The notes: a model not told the origin generated them from the sequence alone. A stretch of 64,000 bases of DNA from Nocardia cyriacigeorgica (GCF_010858045.1 NZ_JAAGVC010000005.1:229015-293014), one strand, 5' to 3'. Counted from the stretch's first letter, positions 7,816 to 16,181 are shown. Numbers and translations are program-made.

Positions 7816-8961
7816 TCAGAGGGAGCGGGCGATGATTTCCTTCATGATCTCGTTGGTGCCCGCGTAGATCATCTGCACGCGGTTGTCGACCCACATGCGC
7901 GAGATCGGGTATTCGGTCATGTAGCCGTAGCCGCCGTGCAGCTGCAGGCATTCGCTGGCCACCGACATCGCGCGCTCGGTGGTCCACCACTTGGCCATCG
8001 CGACCGTCGGGATGTCGAGCTCGCCTGCGATGTGCTTGGCGATGCAGTCGTCGGTGAACACCCGGGCGATCTTGGCTTCGGTGGCGACCTCGGCCAGCTT
8101 GAACTTGGTGTTCTGGAAACCGAACACCGGGCGGCCGAACGCCTCGCGCGCTTTGGTGTAGCGCAGGGTGTGCTCGAGCGCGACCTCCATGCCCGCCACC
8201 GAGCCGACGGCGATGATGAGCCGTTCCTGTGGCAGCTGCTGCATCAGCTGGATGAAGCCCTGGCCTTCCTGTGAGCCGAGCAGATTGCTCACCGGGATGC
8301 GCACGTCCTCGAAGAACAGCTCGGAGGTGTCCTGACCCTTCTGGCCGATCTTGTCCAGCACCCGCCCACGCCGGAAACCGGGCCGGTCGGCCTCGACCAG
8401 CACCAGGCTGATGCCGGAGGCGCCCTGGCTGGTGTCGGTCTTGACCACCACGATGATCAGGTCGGCCTGCGCGCCGTTGGTGATGAAGGTCTTCGACCCG
8501 TTGACGATGTACTCGTCGCCATCGCGGATGGCCTTGGTCTTGACATTCTGCAGGTCCGATCCGGTGCCCGGCTCGGTCATCGCGATTGCGCCGACGACCT
8601 CACCGCTGGCCATCTTCGGCAGCCACTGCTGCTTCTGTTCCTCGGTGCCGTAGGCCAGCAGGTAGTGCGCGACGATGCCGTTGTGCAGGCTCTGGCCCCA
8701 GGCGGTGTCCACCACGCGGGCCTGTTCCTCGATCAGCACGGCCTCGTGCGCGAAGGTGCCGCCGCCACCGCCGTATTCCTCCGGGATCGACAGGCACAGC
8801 AGTCCCAGTTCACCGGCCTTGTTCCACAGGTCGCGGTCGACGTGGTGCTGCTCGATGTACTTGTCGACGTTGGGCGCGACTTCCTTCTCGAAGAAGGCCC
8901 GCGCGAGCTCGCGCAGCGCATCGAGGTCCTCGTTCATCCAACACGACCGGTAGGTGGTCAT
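7816..8961 (-). CDS. Acyl-CoA dehydrogenase (long-chain/isovaleryl-type active site)
   Basis: A 381-aa flavoenzyme. It has the family blocks GAIAMTEPGTGSDLQ (125-139, FAD/substrate), FITNGAQAD (159-167) and LHGGYGYMTEYPISRMWVD near the C-terminus. The catalytic base fits Glu246 in QLPQERL, the position used by LCAD and isovaleryl-CoA dehydrogenase; the MCAD position in IYAGTNE is Ala. It would oxidise an acyl-CoA to the 2-enoyl-CoA; chain length is not deducible. GGGAGG precedes the ATG. It is divergent from a TetR regulator at 9101, which probably controls it. Confidence 0.93.
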   Translation of the reverse strand: MTTYRSCWMNEDLDALRELARAFFEKEVAPNVDKYIEQHHVDRDLWNKAGELGLLCLSIPEEYGGGGGTFAHEAVLIEEQARVVDTAWGQSLHNGIVAHYLLAYGTEEQKQQWLPKMASGEVVGAIAMTEPGTGSDLQNVKTKAIRDGDEYIVNGSKTFITNGAQADLIIVVVKTDTSQGASGISLVLVEADRPGFRRGRVLDKIGQKGQDTSELFFEDVRIPVSNLLGSQEGQGFIQLMQQLPQERLIIAVGSVAGMEVALEHTLRYTKAREAFGRPVFGFQNTKFKLAEVATEAKIARVFTDDCIAKHIAGELDIPTVAMAKWWTTERAMSVASECLQLHGGYGYMTEYPISRMWVDNRVQMIYAGTNEIMKEIIARSL

Positions 8962-9001
8962 CGGGTGTGTCCTCCCGTTGAGCGGCCCCGGGGACGGTAT
9001 T

Positions 9002-9039
9002 CGTTACCGGGAATAACGGGTACAGTGTGTCCCACACTG
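9002..9039. promoter_or_regulatory. Two inverted repeats between the acyl-CoA dehydrogenase and tetR genes
   Basis: CGTTA-N7-TAACG (9002-9018) and CAGTGTG-TCC-CACACTG (9023-9039, perfect 7-bp arms) lie side by side in the 139-bp divergent promoter region. They are candidate operators for the neighbouring TetR protein, inferred from position and symmetry. Confidence 0.5.
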
Positions 9040-9100
9040 GCCGGTGTGACAAGCCCCACCTTCGTCGCCACGGACCCGACCTGCGATAGCGTGGCGCGAC

Positions 9101-9772
9101 GTGGAACGACAGCGATGGACCGACACCGCCGAGACCCGCCGTTCGGGTTCGGTTTCCGCAGCGCGCGACGAACGGCGCGCCGCGATCGTCGACGCCGCCA
9201 TCGCCGCGATCGCCGAACACGGCCCCGACGCGCTGACCGGGCAGATCGCCGACCGCGCCGGCCTCAACCGCACCCACTTCTATCGTCATTTCGCCAGCAA
9301 GGCGGAGCTGGATTGGGCGGTGGCCAAGCGCGCACACCTGGAGATCACCGAGCGGATCCGCGGGGCGCTCGTGGTCGACGGCACTCCGCTCGACGCCATC
9401 CGCGCCCCGATCGTCGCGCATGTCGGCTGGGCGGGCGAACATCCGAACCTGTATCGGTTCCTGCTGGGGCGCAACTACTACCGGGGCAAGGACATGCCGC
9501 GCATCGGCGGCAGTGCGTTCGCCGCCGAGATCTCCGCGGCGGCGGTCCGCTACATCCCCCGGTTCGACGCCGATCCCGTGGCCGCGGACCGCTTGGTCGT
9601 CGCGCTGCTCGGCCTCATCGATGCCACGGTGCAGTGGTGGTTGTCCTACCGCGACACCTCGCGCGAGGAGTTGGTGGAGCTGCTCACCGCCCAGGCCTGG
9701 CTGCTGATCGACCACCACCTGCGGACCGTCGGCGTGGTGCTCGACCCGAATTCGCCACTGGAACGGCGCTGA
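9101..9772 (+). CDS. TetR family transcriptional regulator
   Basis: A 223-aa regulator. The N-terminal helix-turn-helix (about residues 25-70) reads RRAAIVDAAIAAIAEHGPDALTGQIADRAGLNRTHFYRHFASKAEL, clearly TetR. The C-terminal helical domain binds an unknown ligand; acyl-CoA would suit the neighbouring dehydrogenase. Start is GTG. It is divergent from the acyl-CoA dehydrogenase, and the shared intergenic region has a perfect 17-bp palindrome. Confidence 0.92.
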   Translation: MERQRWTDTAETRRSGSVSAARDERRAAIVDAAIAAIAEHGPDALTGQIADRAGLNRTHFYRHFASKAELDWAVAKRAHLEITERIRGALVVDGTPLDAIRAPIVAHVGWAGEHPNLYRFLLGRNYYRGKDMPRIGGSAFAAEISAAAVRYIPRFDADPVAADRLVVALLGLIDATVQWWLSYRDTSREELVELLTAQAWLLIDHHLRTVGVVLDPNSPLERR

Positions 9773-9776
9773 ACGC

Positions 9777-10304
9777 TCAGCGAGTGATCTCCAACGTCGC
9801 ATGCACCGGGGTGACACCGGTGGTCAGATCCAGCACCGGGCAGTGCGCCTCCACCGCCTGCTGGAGTTCGGCGTAACGCTCATCGGTCTCCGGACCGCGC
9901 ACCCGTACCCGCACCCGGACCTGCTGGAAACCCGGGCGCACCGAATCGTCCAGGCCGAAGAAGCCGCGCACATCCAGATCGCCCTCGGCCGTCAAGGACA
10001 GCTCGTCGACGGTGATGCCGAGCCGCTGGGCCCAGAACCGGTAGGTCACCACCTGGCACGACAGCAGTGCGGCCAGATACACCTCCACCGGATTGGCGGC
10101 CGTATCGTCTCCGCCGAGAGTCGGTGGCTCATCGACCACCAGGGTGTGCGACCGCGCCGTGATCGAACTCCCTACCCGGCCCTGCGGAACGGCCGAGGCG
10201 CGGAACACGACCTGAGCGTTGCGGGAATCCTCGGCCACCGCGGTGGCGGTGGCAGCGGCGATGTCGTTGAGCGGCGTGGTCGTGGGCGCCGGGGTAGTAG
10301 TCAT
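9777..10304 (-). CDS. OsmC/Ohr family protein
   Basis: A 175-aa protein of the OsmC fold. The family block LGGDDTAANPVEVYLAALLSCQVVTYRFWAQRLGI carries the first redox cysteine. The second cysteine is in VEAHCPVLDLTTG. OsmC/Ohr proteins reduce organic hydroperoxides at this Cys pair with low-molecular-weight or protein thiols. I chose the ATG at 10304 (MTTTPAPTTTP); an in-frame GTG at 10331 is possible. Its stop lies 5 bases from the tetR stop, tail to tail. Confidence 0.88.
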   Translation of the reverse strand: MTTTPAPTTTPLNDIAAATATAVAEDSRNAQVVFRASAVPQGRVGSSITARSHTLVVDEPPTLGGDDTAANPVEVYLAALLSCQVVTYRFWAQRLGITVDELSLTAEGDLDVRGFFGLDDSVRPGFQQVRVRVRVRGPETDERYAELQQAVEAHCPVLDLTTGVTPVHATLEITR

Positions 10305-10493
10305 GACCGCGACGGTAGGGGCCGACGGCACCGCCGACGAGGGTTGTGTTCGCCATGATTCTGACGGCGGATGCGCCGGCTGCCGCGGCTAGGGGTGAAC
10401 CCTGAACTTCACCCCGATATCGGCTCTCACCTGGTGATTTATCGCCTACCCGGTGTCATGCTCGGAGGACGACGAATTGCTGGGAGGCACGAA

Positions 10494-10667
10494 ATGCTGT
10501 GGAAGATCATCGGCGTGGTCGCCGTTGTCTGGATCGCACTGGCCGTCATCGGTGCGTTGATCAAGGGCCTGTTCCCGATCCTGATGATCAGCGCCGTGGT
10601 GTTCGGCCTCTACCTGCTGTACAAGGCGGTGTCGGGTGCGGACAAGAACACCGTGAGCAAACTCTGA
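10494..10667 (+). CDS. 57-aa two-helix membrane protein
   Basis: A very small hydrophobic protein: MLWKIIGVVAVVWIALAVIGALIKGL, then FPILMISAVVFGLYLLYKAVSG and a charged tail. It should form a hairpin of two membrane helices. The ATG at 10494 has GGGAGG 8-9 nt upstream; the longer frame that begins at 10371 lacks a ribosome site. It is followed by a strong terminator, so it is its own transcription unit. Function unknown; such proteins often modulate membrane complexes. Confidence 0.75.
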   Translation: MLWKIIGVVAVVWIALAVIGALIKGLFPILMISAVVFGLYLLYKAVSGADKNTVSKL

Positions 10668-10677
10668 CCCACCACGC

Positions 10678-10719
10678 ACGGGCCGTGCGGCTTCCCGATA
10701 CGGAAGACGCACGGCCCGT
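10678..10719 (+). terminator. Terminator after the 57-aa membrane protein gene
   Basis: Perfect 12-bp arms ACGGGCCGTGCG (10678-10689) and CGCACGGCCCGT (10708-10719). The loop itself contains a CTTCC/GGAAG pair, extending the stem. Confidence 0.85.
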
Positions 10720-10742
10720 TGCCGTCTCGGGGGCGTGTTTGA

Positions 10743-11462
10743 ATGGCGGGTATGGAGCAGCTACCGGAAGACTGGCAGCGCGGTCTGGTCATCGTCGCGC
10801 ATCCCGACGACATCGAATACGGCGCCGCCGCAGCCGTCGCCCGCTGGACCGGCCAGGGCAAGGACATTCGATATGTCCTGGCCACCTCGGGGGAGGCCGG
10901 CATCGCCGGGATGCCGCCCGCCGATGCCGGCCCGCTGCGCGAAGGCGAGGAGATCGCCTCGGCCGCCGTGGTCGGCGTCAGCGAGGTCGAGTTCCTCGGC
11001 TACCCCGACGGACGGGTCGAGGCGAGCCTGGCCCTGCGGCGCGACCTGGCCGCCGCCATCCGGCGCCACCGCCCGGAGATGGTGGTGCTGTTCAACTTCG
11101 GCGATGTGTGGGCGCCCGGCTACGTCAACAGCGCCGATCACCGCGCCGTCGGACGCGCGGCGCTGGATGCGGTGTCGGACGCGGGCAACGAATGGATTTT
11201 CCGTGAACTCGCCGAGCTGGAACCGTGGACGCCGCGCTGGGCGGCAGTGGTCGGGCCGAAGGTCACCCACGCCGTCGACGTCACCGACACCATCGACAAG
11301 GCCGAGGCCTCGCTGGCCGAGCACCGCCGCTACCTGGAGGCGCTGAGCGAGGAACCGGTGGCCGACCAGGTGCGGGCCGTCCTCGACATGACCACCGGGC
11401 GCATCGAGGGTTTCCCGGCCGAGCGTGCGGTGGGCTTCGAGCTGTTCCACTTCCGCGGCTGA
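10743..11462 (+). CDS. PIG-L/LmbE family deacetylase
   Basis: A 239-aa zinc-dependent N-deacetylase. The motif AHPDDIEYGAAA (residues 19-30) gives the metal-binding His and Asp pair, and NSADHRAVGRAALDAV gives the third ligand His. FLGYPDGRVEAS is the usual substrate-side loop. Relatives include MshB and Mca of mycothiol metabolism and sugar N-deacetylases, but this protein is shorter than those and its substrate is unknown. It appears to be transcribed alone from downstream of the 10678-10719 terminator. Confidence 0.9.
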   Translation: MAGMEQLPEDWQRGLVIVAHPDDIEYGAAAAVARWTGQGKDIRYVLATSGEAGIAGMPPADAGPLREGEEIASAAVVGVSEVEFLGYPDGRVEASLALRRDLAAAIRRHRPEMVVLFNFGDVWAPGYVNSADHRAVGRAALDAVSDAGNEWIFRELAELEPWTPRWAAVVGPKVTHAVDVTDTIDKAEASLAEHRRYLEALSEEPVADQVRAVLDMTTGRIEGFPAERAVGFELFHFRG

Positions 11463-11511
11463 GCCCACCGTGCGCCGTCGGCGTCGATGAGCGGTGTGGC
11501 AGGCTGGGCGG

Positions 11512-12669
11512 ATGCGAGTAGCCGTCGTCGCAGGCCCGGATCCGGGCCACGCGTTCCCCGCTATCGCGCTGTGCCTGCGCTTCGCCGCCGCCGGTGACGA
11601 GCCGGTGCTGTTCACCGGGCCGCGCTGGTTCGACGCCGCCCGAGCGGCAGGCATCGGCGTGCGCAGGCTCAAAGGGCTGGCGCCGCGCGAGATCGATGAC
11701 GATCGCGACGCCGGTCAGCGCATCCATGAACGCGCCGCCCACATTTCGACCGAGATCCTGCCCGAACTCAGCGCGATGCTGCCGGAACTGGTGGTCTCCG
11801 ATGTGCTGACCGCGGGCGGCGGGATGGCGGCCGAACGGCTCGGCGTGCCGTGGGTGGAGCTCTCACCGCATCCGCTGTACCTGCCGTCGAAGGCCTTGCC
11901 GCCCATTGGTAGTGGGCTCGCTCCCGGTACCGGGCTGCGTGGCCGGATCCGTGACGGGTTCTTGCGGTCGATGACCGCCCGCGCCATCGAACAAGGACGC
12001 CGCCAGCGTGCCCGCGCACGGGAAAGCGTCGGGCTGCCGGGCGAGGACCCCGGCCCGATCGCCCGGTTGATCGCGACCCTGCCCGCCCTCGAGGTGCCGC
12101 GACCGGACTGGCCGGAGACCGCGCATCTGATCGGGCCGCTGCTGTGGGAGCCGACCGACTCCGTGCTGGAACCGCCGCCGGGTGACGGCCCGCTGGTCAT
12201 GGTGGCGCCGTCGACCGCGCACACCGGTGTGGCCGGGATGGTGGAGACGGTGCTGGCCGGGCTGGACGGCACCGGCGTCCGAGTGGCGGTGTCGATGCTG
12301 GACGAGCCGCCCACCGATCTGCCGCCGTGGGCCACCGCAGGACTGGGCCGCCAGGACGTCCTGCTGCGCCGGGCCTCGGTCGTCGTCGGTGGTGGCGGGC
12401 ACGGTCTGCTCGCGAAATCGCTCACCGCCGGAGTGCCGGTGGTGACGGTGCCCGGCGGCGGTGATCAATGGGAGCTGGCCAACCGTGCGGCGCGCCAAGG
12501 AAGTTCGCTGCTGGTGCGTCCACTGACCGCCGACGCCGTGCGCGATGCGGTGCTGCGGATCCTCGACGAACCAGGCTTCGCCGCAGCCGCCGCCGAGGCC
12601 GCCGCGGGCCTGTCGGTGGTGACCGACCCGGTGCAGGTCTGCCACACGGTGCTCGCCACCGCCCGCTGA
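11512..12669 (+). CDS. GT-B fold glycosyltransferase (MGT/UGT-like)
   Basis: A 385-aa protein with two Rossmann-like halves. The N-terminus MRVAVVAGPDPGHAFPAIALCLRF is the acceptor-side start seen in MurG/UGT enzymes. The C-terminal half has GGGGHGLLAKSLTAGVPVVTVPGGGDQWELANRAARQGS, the donor-binding block. Sugar donor and acceptor are not deducible; macrolide-type and sterol-type transferases share this layout. I start at the ATG at 11512; six upstream codons are open but unlike the family. Confidence 0.85.
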   Translation: MRVAVVAGPDPGHAFPAIALCLRFAAAGDEPVLFTGPRWFDAARAAGIGVRRLKGLAPREIDDDRDAGQRIHERAAHISTEILPELSAMLPELVVSDVLTAGGGMAAERLGVPWVELSPHPLYLPSKALPPIGSGLAPGTGLRGRIRDGFLRSMTARAIEQGRRQRARARESVGLPGEDPGPIARLIATLPALEVPRPDWPETAHLIGPLLWEPTDSVLEPPPGDGPLVMVAPSTAHTGVAGMVETVLAGLDGTGVRVAVSMLDEPPTDLPPWATAGLGRQDVLLRRASVVVGGGGHGLLAKSLTAGVPVVTVPGGGDQWELANRAARQGSSLLVRPLTADAVRDAVLRILDEPGFAAAAAEAAAGLSVVTDPVQVCHTVLATAR

Positions 12670-12701
12670 CGCCGCCACTCGACGCGGGTATCTTCGGCAC
12701 G

Positions 12702-12896
12702 GTGCGATTGACCGAATTCCAGGAGCTGTTGCACACCGAGTTCGGTGTGTCCCGCGGTGACACCCTCCTCACCGACCACGTCATCCCCTCCCTCGGCGGC
12801 CGCACCGGCGCCGCCGCCATCGAAGCCGGCGTCGACCCCCGCGACGTCTGGCGCGCGCTCTGCGCCGAATTCGACGTCCCCCGCTCCCGCTGGTGA
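12702..12896 (+). CDS. DUF3046 protein
   Basis: A 64-aa protein starting at GTG: RLTEFQELLHTEFGVSRGD, then LGGRTGAAAIEAGVDPRDVWRALCAEFDVP. This is the DUF3046 family, found beside recA in mycobacteria (Rv2738c) and relatives. No function has been assigned. Its stop overlaps the GTG of the next gene (GTGA). In Mycobacterium the gene lies immediately by recA; here a kinase-like gene and a detoxification cassette are inserted between them. Confidence 0.9.
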   Translation: MRLTEFQELLHTEFGVSRGDTLLTDHVIPSLGGRTGAAAIEAGVDPRDVWRALCAEFDVPRSRW

Positions 12897-13624
12897 GTGC
12901 GGCACCGGCCGGCTGGGAGGCGCCGCTGCCGCCGGCCATCGCTGCGCTCCTCGGCGATTCGCCCGACTGGTCGGATGCGCACGAGGGGATGAGCGGCGGT
13001 GTCGTCTTCGCCGCCGGGTATTGGGTGAAACGGGGCCAAGAGGCCGTGGCCGAGTACGAACGGCTGCGCTGGCTCGCCGGGCGGGGGATACCTGTGCCCG
13101 AGGTGGCGGCGTTCGACGAGGATGTGCTCGTGCTGGCCGACGTCGGGGTGCCGAGTCTGGCGCGGCGGGGTGGGCGAGTCGGTGCTGTGATGGGGGAAGC
13201 GCTGCGCGTCTTGCATCAGGTGCCCGTCGCCGATTGCCCGTTCGACGGACGGCTCGAGGTGATGGTGCCGAAAGCTCGCCGGCGGGTATCGGAGGGGCTG
13301 GTCGATGCCGAAGACTTCGACGACGACCACCCGTTGACGCCCGAACAGGTGCTGCGGCGGTTGATCGACGAGCAGCCGGAGGACGAGGATCTGGTTGTCG
13401 CGCATGGTGATTTCACGCCGGCGAATGTGCTCGAGGGCGGCATCCTGATCGACGTCGGTGCGCTCGGGGTGGCGGATCGCCACCGGGATCTCGCACTTGC
13501 CGCGCGGGATCTGCGCGAGGACTTCGGCGATGCCGAGGTGGCCGAGTTCTTCGCCGCGTACGGGCTGGTCGAACCGGATCAGCGCACCCTCGACTACTAC
13601 CGGCTGCTCGACGAACTGTTCTGA
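12893..13624 (+). CDS. APH(3')-like phosphotransferase
   Basis: A 243-aa kinase-fold protein. GYWVKRG (about 42-48) holds the ATP lysine. VVAHGDFTPANVL (169-181) is the catalytic Brenner motif HGDxxxxN. LIDVGALGVADRHRDLALAARDL is the metal-binding block with the IDxGxxGxADRxxDLA pattern of aminoglycoside 3'-phosphotransferases. It is a little shorter than classical APH(3') (about 265 aa). Whether it modifies aminoglycosides or a cell metabolite cannot be said. It is translationally coupled to DUF3046. Confidence 0.85.
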   Translation: MSAAPAGWEAPLPPAIAALLGDSPDWSDAHEGMSGGVVFAAGYWVKRGQEAVAEYERLRWLAGRGIPVPEVAAFDEDVLVLADVGVPSLARRGGRVGAVMGEALRVLHQVPVADCPFDGRLEVMVPKARRRVSEGLVDAEDFDDDHPLTPEQVLRRLIDEQPEDEDLVVAHGDFTPANVLEGGILIDVGALGVADRHRDLALAARDLREDFGDAEVAEFFAAYGLVEPDQRTLDYYRLLDELF

Positions 13625-13645
13625 GCCGGGCGGGATCCGGGACGG

Positions 13646-14206
13646 TCAGGACTTCTTGGCGTAGTGGCGCGCGGCCTTGGTGCGGTTGCCGCAGGTGGCC
13701 ATGGAGTGCCAGCGGCGCGTGCCGTTCTTCGAGGTGTCGTAGAAGAACAGCACGCAGTCGGGATGGGCGCACTGGCGGATCCGGCCGGGGGCGGTGGCGA
13801 GCAGGCTCAGCAGGTTGTCGGCGGCCAGCCAACCCGGCAACCATGCCGGGTCGGTGATTTCGGGGGTGTCCACGGGCCCGGCGTCGGCGAGTGACCGGCG
13901 GATCCGGCCGTGGTTCAGCACGTCGTTGAGCGCGTCTCGGCGGCCGTCGCGTACGGCGTCGTAGATGGCGGCGCGGGCGGCGCGCACCGCTTCCAGCGCC
14001 GCGGCGTCGGCGTCGCAACGCCCGGCCAAGCCGTTGGCCGCCAACCAGATCTCCAGCCCGGCGATATCGGTGAGCAGGTCCTGCGGTCCGTCGCCGCTCA
14101 TCCACCGGGTGTTCAACAGATCCAGGGCCAGCGGTTCACCGAGGTGAGGGCGTGGATCGAGCATGCCTGAGGGTAACGGCTCAGTGCGGACGGACGTATC
14201 AACCAC
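13646..14206 (-). CDS. CGNR zinc-finger regulator with ABATE domain
   Basis: A 186-aa protein. The N-terminal ABATE region contains GEPLALDLLNTRW and DLLTDIAGLEIWL. The C-terminal zinc finger reads CAHPDCVLFFYDTSKN followed by RRWHSMATCGNRTKAARHY, with its CxxxxC and CGNR signature. Such proteins are stress- or antibiotic-responsive transcription factors. The GTG at 14206 has AGGAG almost touching it; the ATG at 14164 (MLDPRPHLGEP) is an alternative start. It is divergent from the VOC-PNPOx-NTF2 cassette, which it probably regulates. Confidence 0.85.
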   Translation of the reverse strand: MVDTSVRTEPLPSGMLDPRPHLGEPLALDLLNTRWMSGDGPQDLLTDIAGLEIWLAANGLAGRCDADAAALEAVRAARAAIYDAVRDGRRDALNDVLNHGRIRRSLADAGPVDTPEITDPAWLPGWLAADNLLSLLATAPGRIRQCAHPDCVLFFYDTSKNGTRRWHSMATCGNRTKAARHYAKKS

Positions 14207-14238
14207 CTCCTACTAACTGTCTAACTCAAAATAGACGG

Positions 14239-14268
14239 TTGACAAGCTTGTGGTCTTCTCCTTAGGTT
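14239..14268 (+). promoter_or_regulatory. Promoter of the VOC cassette
   Basis: TTGACA (14239-14244), an 18-base spacer, then TAGGTT (14263-14268), a good vegetative promoter. The expected start of transcription is near 14275, giving a leader of about 45 nt before the ATG at 14320. Confidence 0.6.
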
Positions 14269-14275
14269 CTAACCA

Positions 14276-14300
14276 GTCAAACAAATTATGACGGTTTGAC
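14276..14300. promoter_or_regulatory. Candidate operator GTCAAAC-N11-GTTTGAC
   Basis: Perfect 7-bp inverted arms begin just downstream of the predicted transcription start of the VOC gene. The motif GACGGTT(T)GAC also occurs at 14234-14243 over the -35 box, so the same half-site appears in both core promoter and leader. It is a likely binding site for the divergent CGNR protein; inference from position. Confidence 0.5.
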
Positions 14301-14319
14301 CATTCCCCGAGGAGGATCC

Positions 14320-14772
14320 ATGACCACGCCCCAGCTCGCCACCGGCCACATCGGGCTCAACGTCACCGACCTGACCCGATCGGTCGACTTCTACCGCCGC
14401 GCGCTCGGCTTCCAACAGCTGGCGGCCAGTACCGACGAGCACCGGAAATGGGCCTTCCTCGGCGCCGACGGCGCCCTGGTACTCACCCTGTGGCAGCAGA
14501 GCGACGGCGCATTCGCCGCCTCGAGTCCGGGGTTGCACCACCTGTCGTTCCAGGTCGACACCCTCGAGCAGGTGCGGGCGGTCGAGGCGACCCTGCGCGA
14601 GCTGTCGGTGGAATTCGCCTATGACGGCGTGGTGGCCCACGGCGAGGGGGCGTCCTCCGGCGGCATCTTCTTCGCCGACCCGGACGGCATCCGCCTCGAG
14701 GTCTTCGCACCCGGCGGCGCCGAGTCCGCGCCCGCTCCCAGTGGCGCCGCACCCACCTGCGGATTCTTCTGA
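14320..14772 (+). CDS. VOC (glyoxalase/bleomycin-resistance) family protein
   Basis: A 150-aa protein with two beta-alpha-beta-beta-beta units. Unit 1 starts TGHIGLNVTDLTRSVDFYRRALGFQ, with the first metal His. Unit 2 has PGLHHLSFQVDTLEQVRAVE and ends FFADPDGIRLEVFAPGG, with the usual metal Glu. VOC enzymes are metal-dependent lyases, dioxygenases or drug-binding proteins. GAGGAGG lies 5-11 nt upstream of the ATG. It is first in a three-gene unit behind a clear promoter. Confidence 0.9.
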   Translation: MTTPQLATGHIGLNVTDLTRSVDFYRRALGFQQLAASTDEHRKWAFLGADGALVLTLWQQSDGAFAASSPGLHHLSFQVDTLEQVRAVEATLRELSVEFAYDGVVAHGEGASSGGIFFADPDGIRLEVFAPGGAESAPAPSGAAPTCGFF

Positions 14773-14818
14773 TCCATCGCCATCGCCATCGACGGTTCGG
14801 GCAGTGAGGTAGGGACAC

Positions 14819-15706
14819 GTGACTACGCCCTTCCATGCGGGAGAGCGCATGGTGCAGCAGCGGATGGGTCAGGCCGATATCGCCGGACGGGTCGGGCGCA
14901 TGATCCGGCGCGACATCCCGGCGGTCGCCGCGGACTTCCTGGCCGAACAATCGATGGTGGTGCTCGGCGCCGCCGATGGCGAGGGCCGGATGTGGGCGAG
15001 CCAGCTGACCGGGCCGGCGGGATTCCTGCGGGCGACCGGAGCGGACATGGTCCTGGTGGATGCCATGCCCGCGCCCGGCGACCCGCTGCACGAGCCGACC
15101 ACGCAGGCGCTCGGCGTCGGTCTGATCGCCCTGCAACCGCAGCGCCGCAGGCGCATGCGCGTCAACGGCACCGCCACACCGGAGGGCAACGGCCTGCGCA
15201 TCGTCACCGACCAGGTGTATTCGAACTGCCCGAAATACATCTCGCGCAGAGATATTCGCTCATTCGACCCGCGAGCGCGCACCGCGCCGCGTCGCAGCGC
15301 CGCACTGGACGATCGGCAACGCGCCGCCGTCACCGCTGCCGATACGTTCTTCCTCGCCACCGCGGATGCCGACGGCCATGCCGATGCCTCCCATCGCGGC
15401 GGCAATCCCGGATTTCTGGAAGTGCTCGCACCCGACCGGCTGCGCTGGCCGGACTATCGCGGCAACTCGATGTTCATGACCCTGGGCAATATCGCGGTGA
15501 ACCCTCGCTGCGGCATCCTCGTCCCGGACTGGACCACCGGCGGCAGCCTGCAGCTCACCGGTACCGCGGAACTGATCTGGCCGGAGGCCGAGTGTGCCGC
15601 CGGCGCCCAGTGCTCGATCGAATTCACCGTCACCGAGGTCGTCGACACCTCGGCGGCCGGCCCGCTGCGCTGGGGTCCGGCCGAACTCTCACCCGTCAAT
15701 CCCTGA
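14819..15706 (+). CDS. Pyridoxamine 5'-phosphate oxidase-like flavin protein
   Basis: A 295-aa protein of the large PNPOx-like (split-barrel FMN) type. Blocks are EQSMVVLGAADGEGRMWASQLTGPAGF (about 43-69), a central YSNCPKYISRR (137-147), and a second barrel DTFFLATADADGHADASHRGGNPGFLEV followed by GNSMFMTLGNIAVNPRCGILVPDW. This class is linked to flavin-dependent oxidation or reduction of unknown small molecules, not vitamin B6 synthesis. Start is GTG with an AGGTAGGGA ribosome site. Second gene of the cassette. Confidence 0.88.
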   Translation: MTTPFHAGERMVQQRMGQADIAGRVGRMIRRDIPAVAADFLAEQSMVVLGAADGEGRMWASQLTGPAGFLRATGADMVLVDAMPAPGDPLHEPTTQALGVGLIALQPQRRRRMRVNGTATPEGNGLRIVTDQVYSNCPKYISRRDIRSFDPRARTAPRRSAALDDRQRAAVTAADTFFLATADADGHADASHRGGNPGFLEVLAPDRLRWPDYRGNSMFMTLGNIAVNPRCGILVPDWTTGGSLQLTGTAELIWPEAECAAGAQCSIEFTVTEVVDTSAAGPLRWGPAELSPVNP

Positions 15707-15731
15707 TCCGGCTCCATGAAAGGAATGGTCG

Positions 15732-16181
15732 ATGCGACCCCCACTGCCCCCGTTCGATCGCAGCACCGCCGAAGCCAAGGTGCGTGCCGCCGAGGACGCC
15801 TGGAATTCCCGCGACCCCGAACGGGTCGCGGCCGCCTACACGCCGGACTCGGTCTGGCGTAACCGGGACGAACACTTCGCCGGGCGCGCGGCCATCGTCG
15901 AGTTCCTGAACCGCAAGTGGGCCGAGGAGAACGGGTACGCGCTGCGCAAGGAACTCTGGGCCTTCGACGGCAATCGGATCGCCGTGCGCTTCCAGTACGA
16001 ATGGCACGACGAGCAGCGCCGGTGGTGGCGCAGTTACGGCAACGAGCAGTGGGAATTCGCGCCGGACGGGCTGATGATGCGCCGGGAGGCGAGCATCAAC
16101 GACGTTGCGATCGGCGAATCCGAGCGGCGCATCTTCGGGCCGCGCCCGGCGGAGGATCGGACGCCGCTGCCGCAGTGGTAG
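15732..16181 (+). CDS. NTF2-like protein of the DUF1348 family
   Basis: A 149-aa single-domain protein with a SnoaL/NTF2-type cone fold: [43 protein letters not shown], then [12 protein letters not shown] and [21 protein letters not shown]1348 is uncharacterised; members often travel with flavin proteins and oxidoreductases. AAAGGAA precedes the ATG. It is last in the VOC-PNPOx-NTF2 unit, 25 bases after its neighbour. Confidence 0.88.
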   Translation: MRPPLPPFDRSTAEAKVRAAEDAWNSRDPERVAAAYTPDSVWRNRDEHFAGRAAIVEFLNRKWAEENGYALRKELWAFDGNRIAVRFQYEWHDEQRRWWRSYGNEQWEFAPDGLMMRREASINDVAIGESERRIFGPRPAEDRTPLPQW

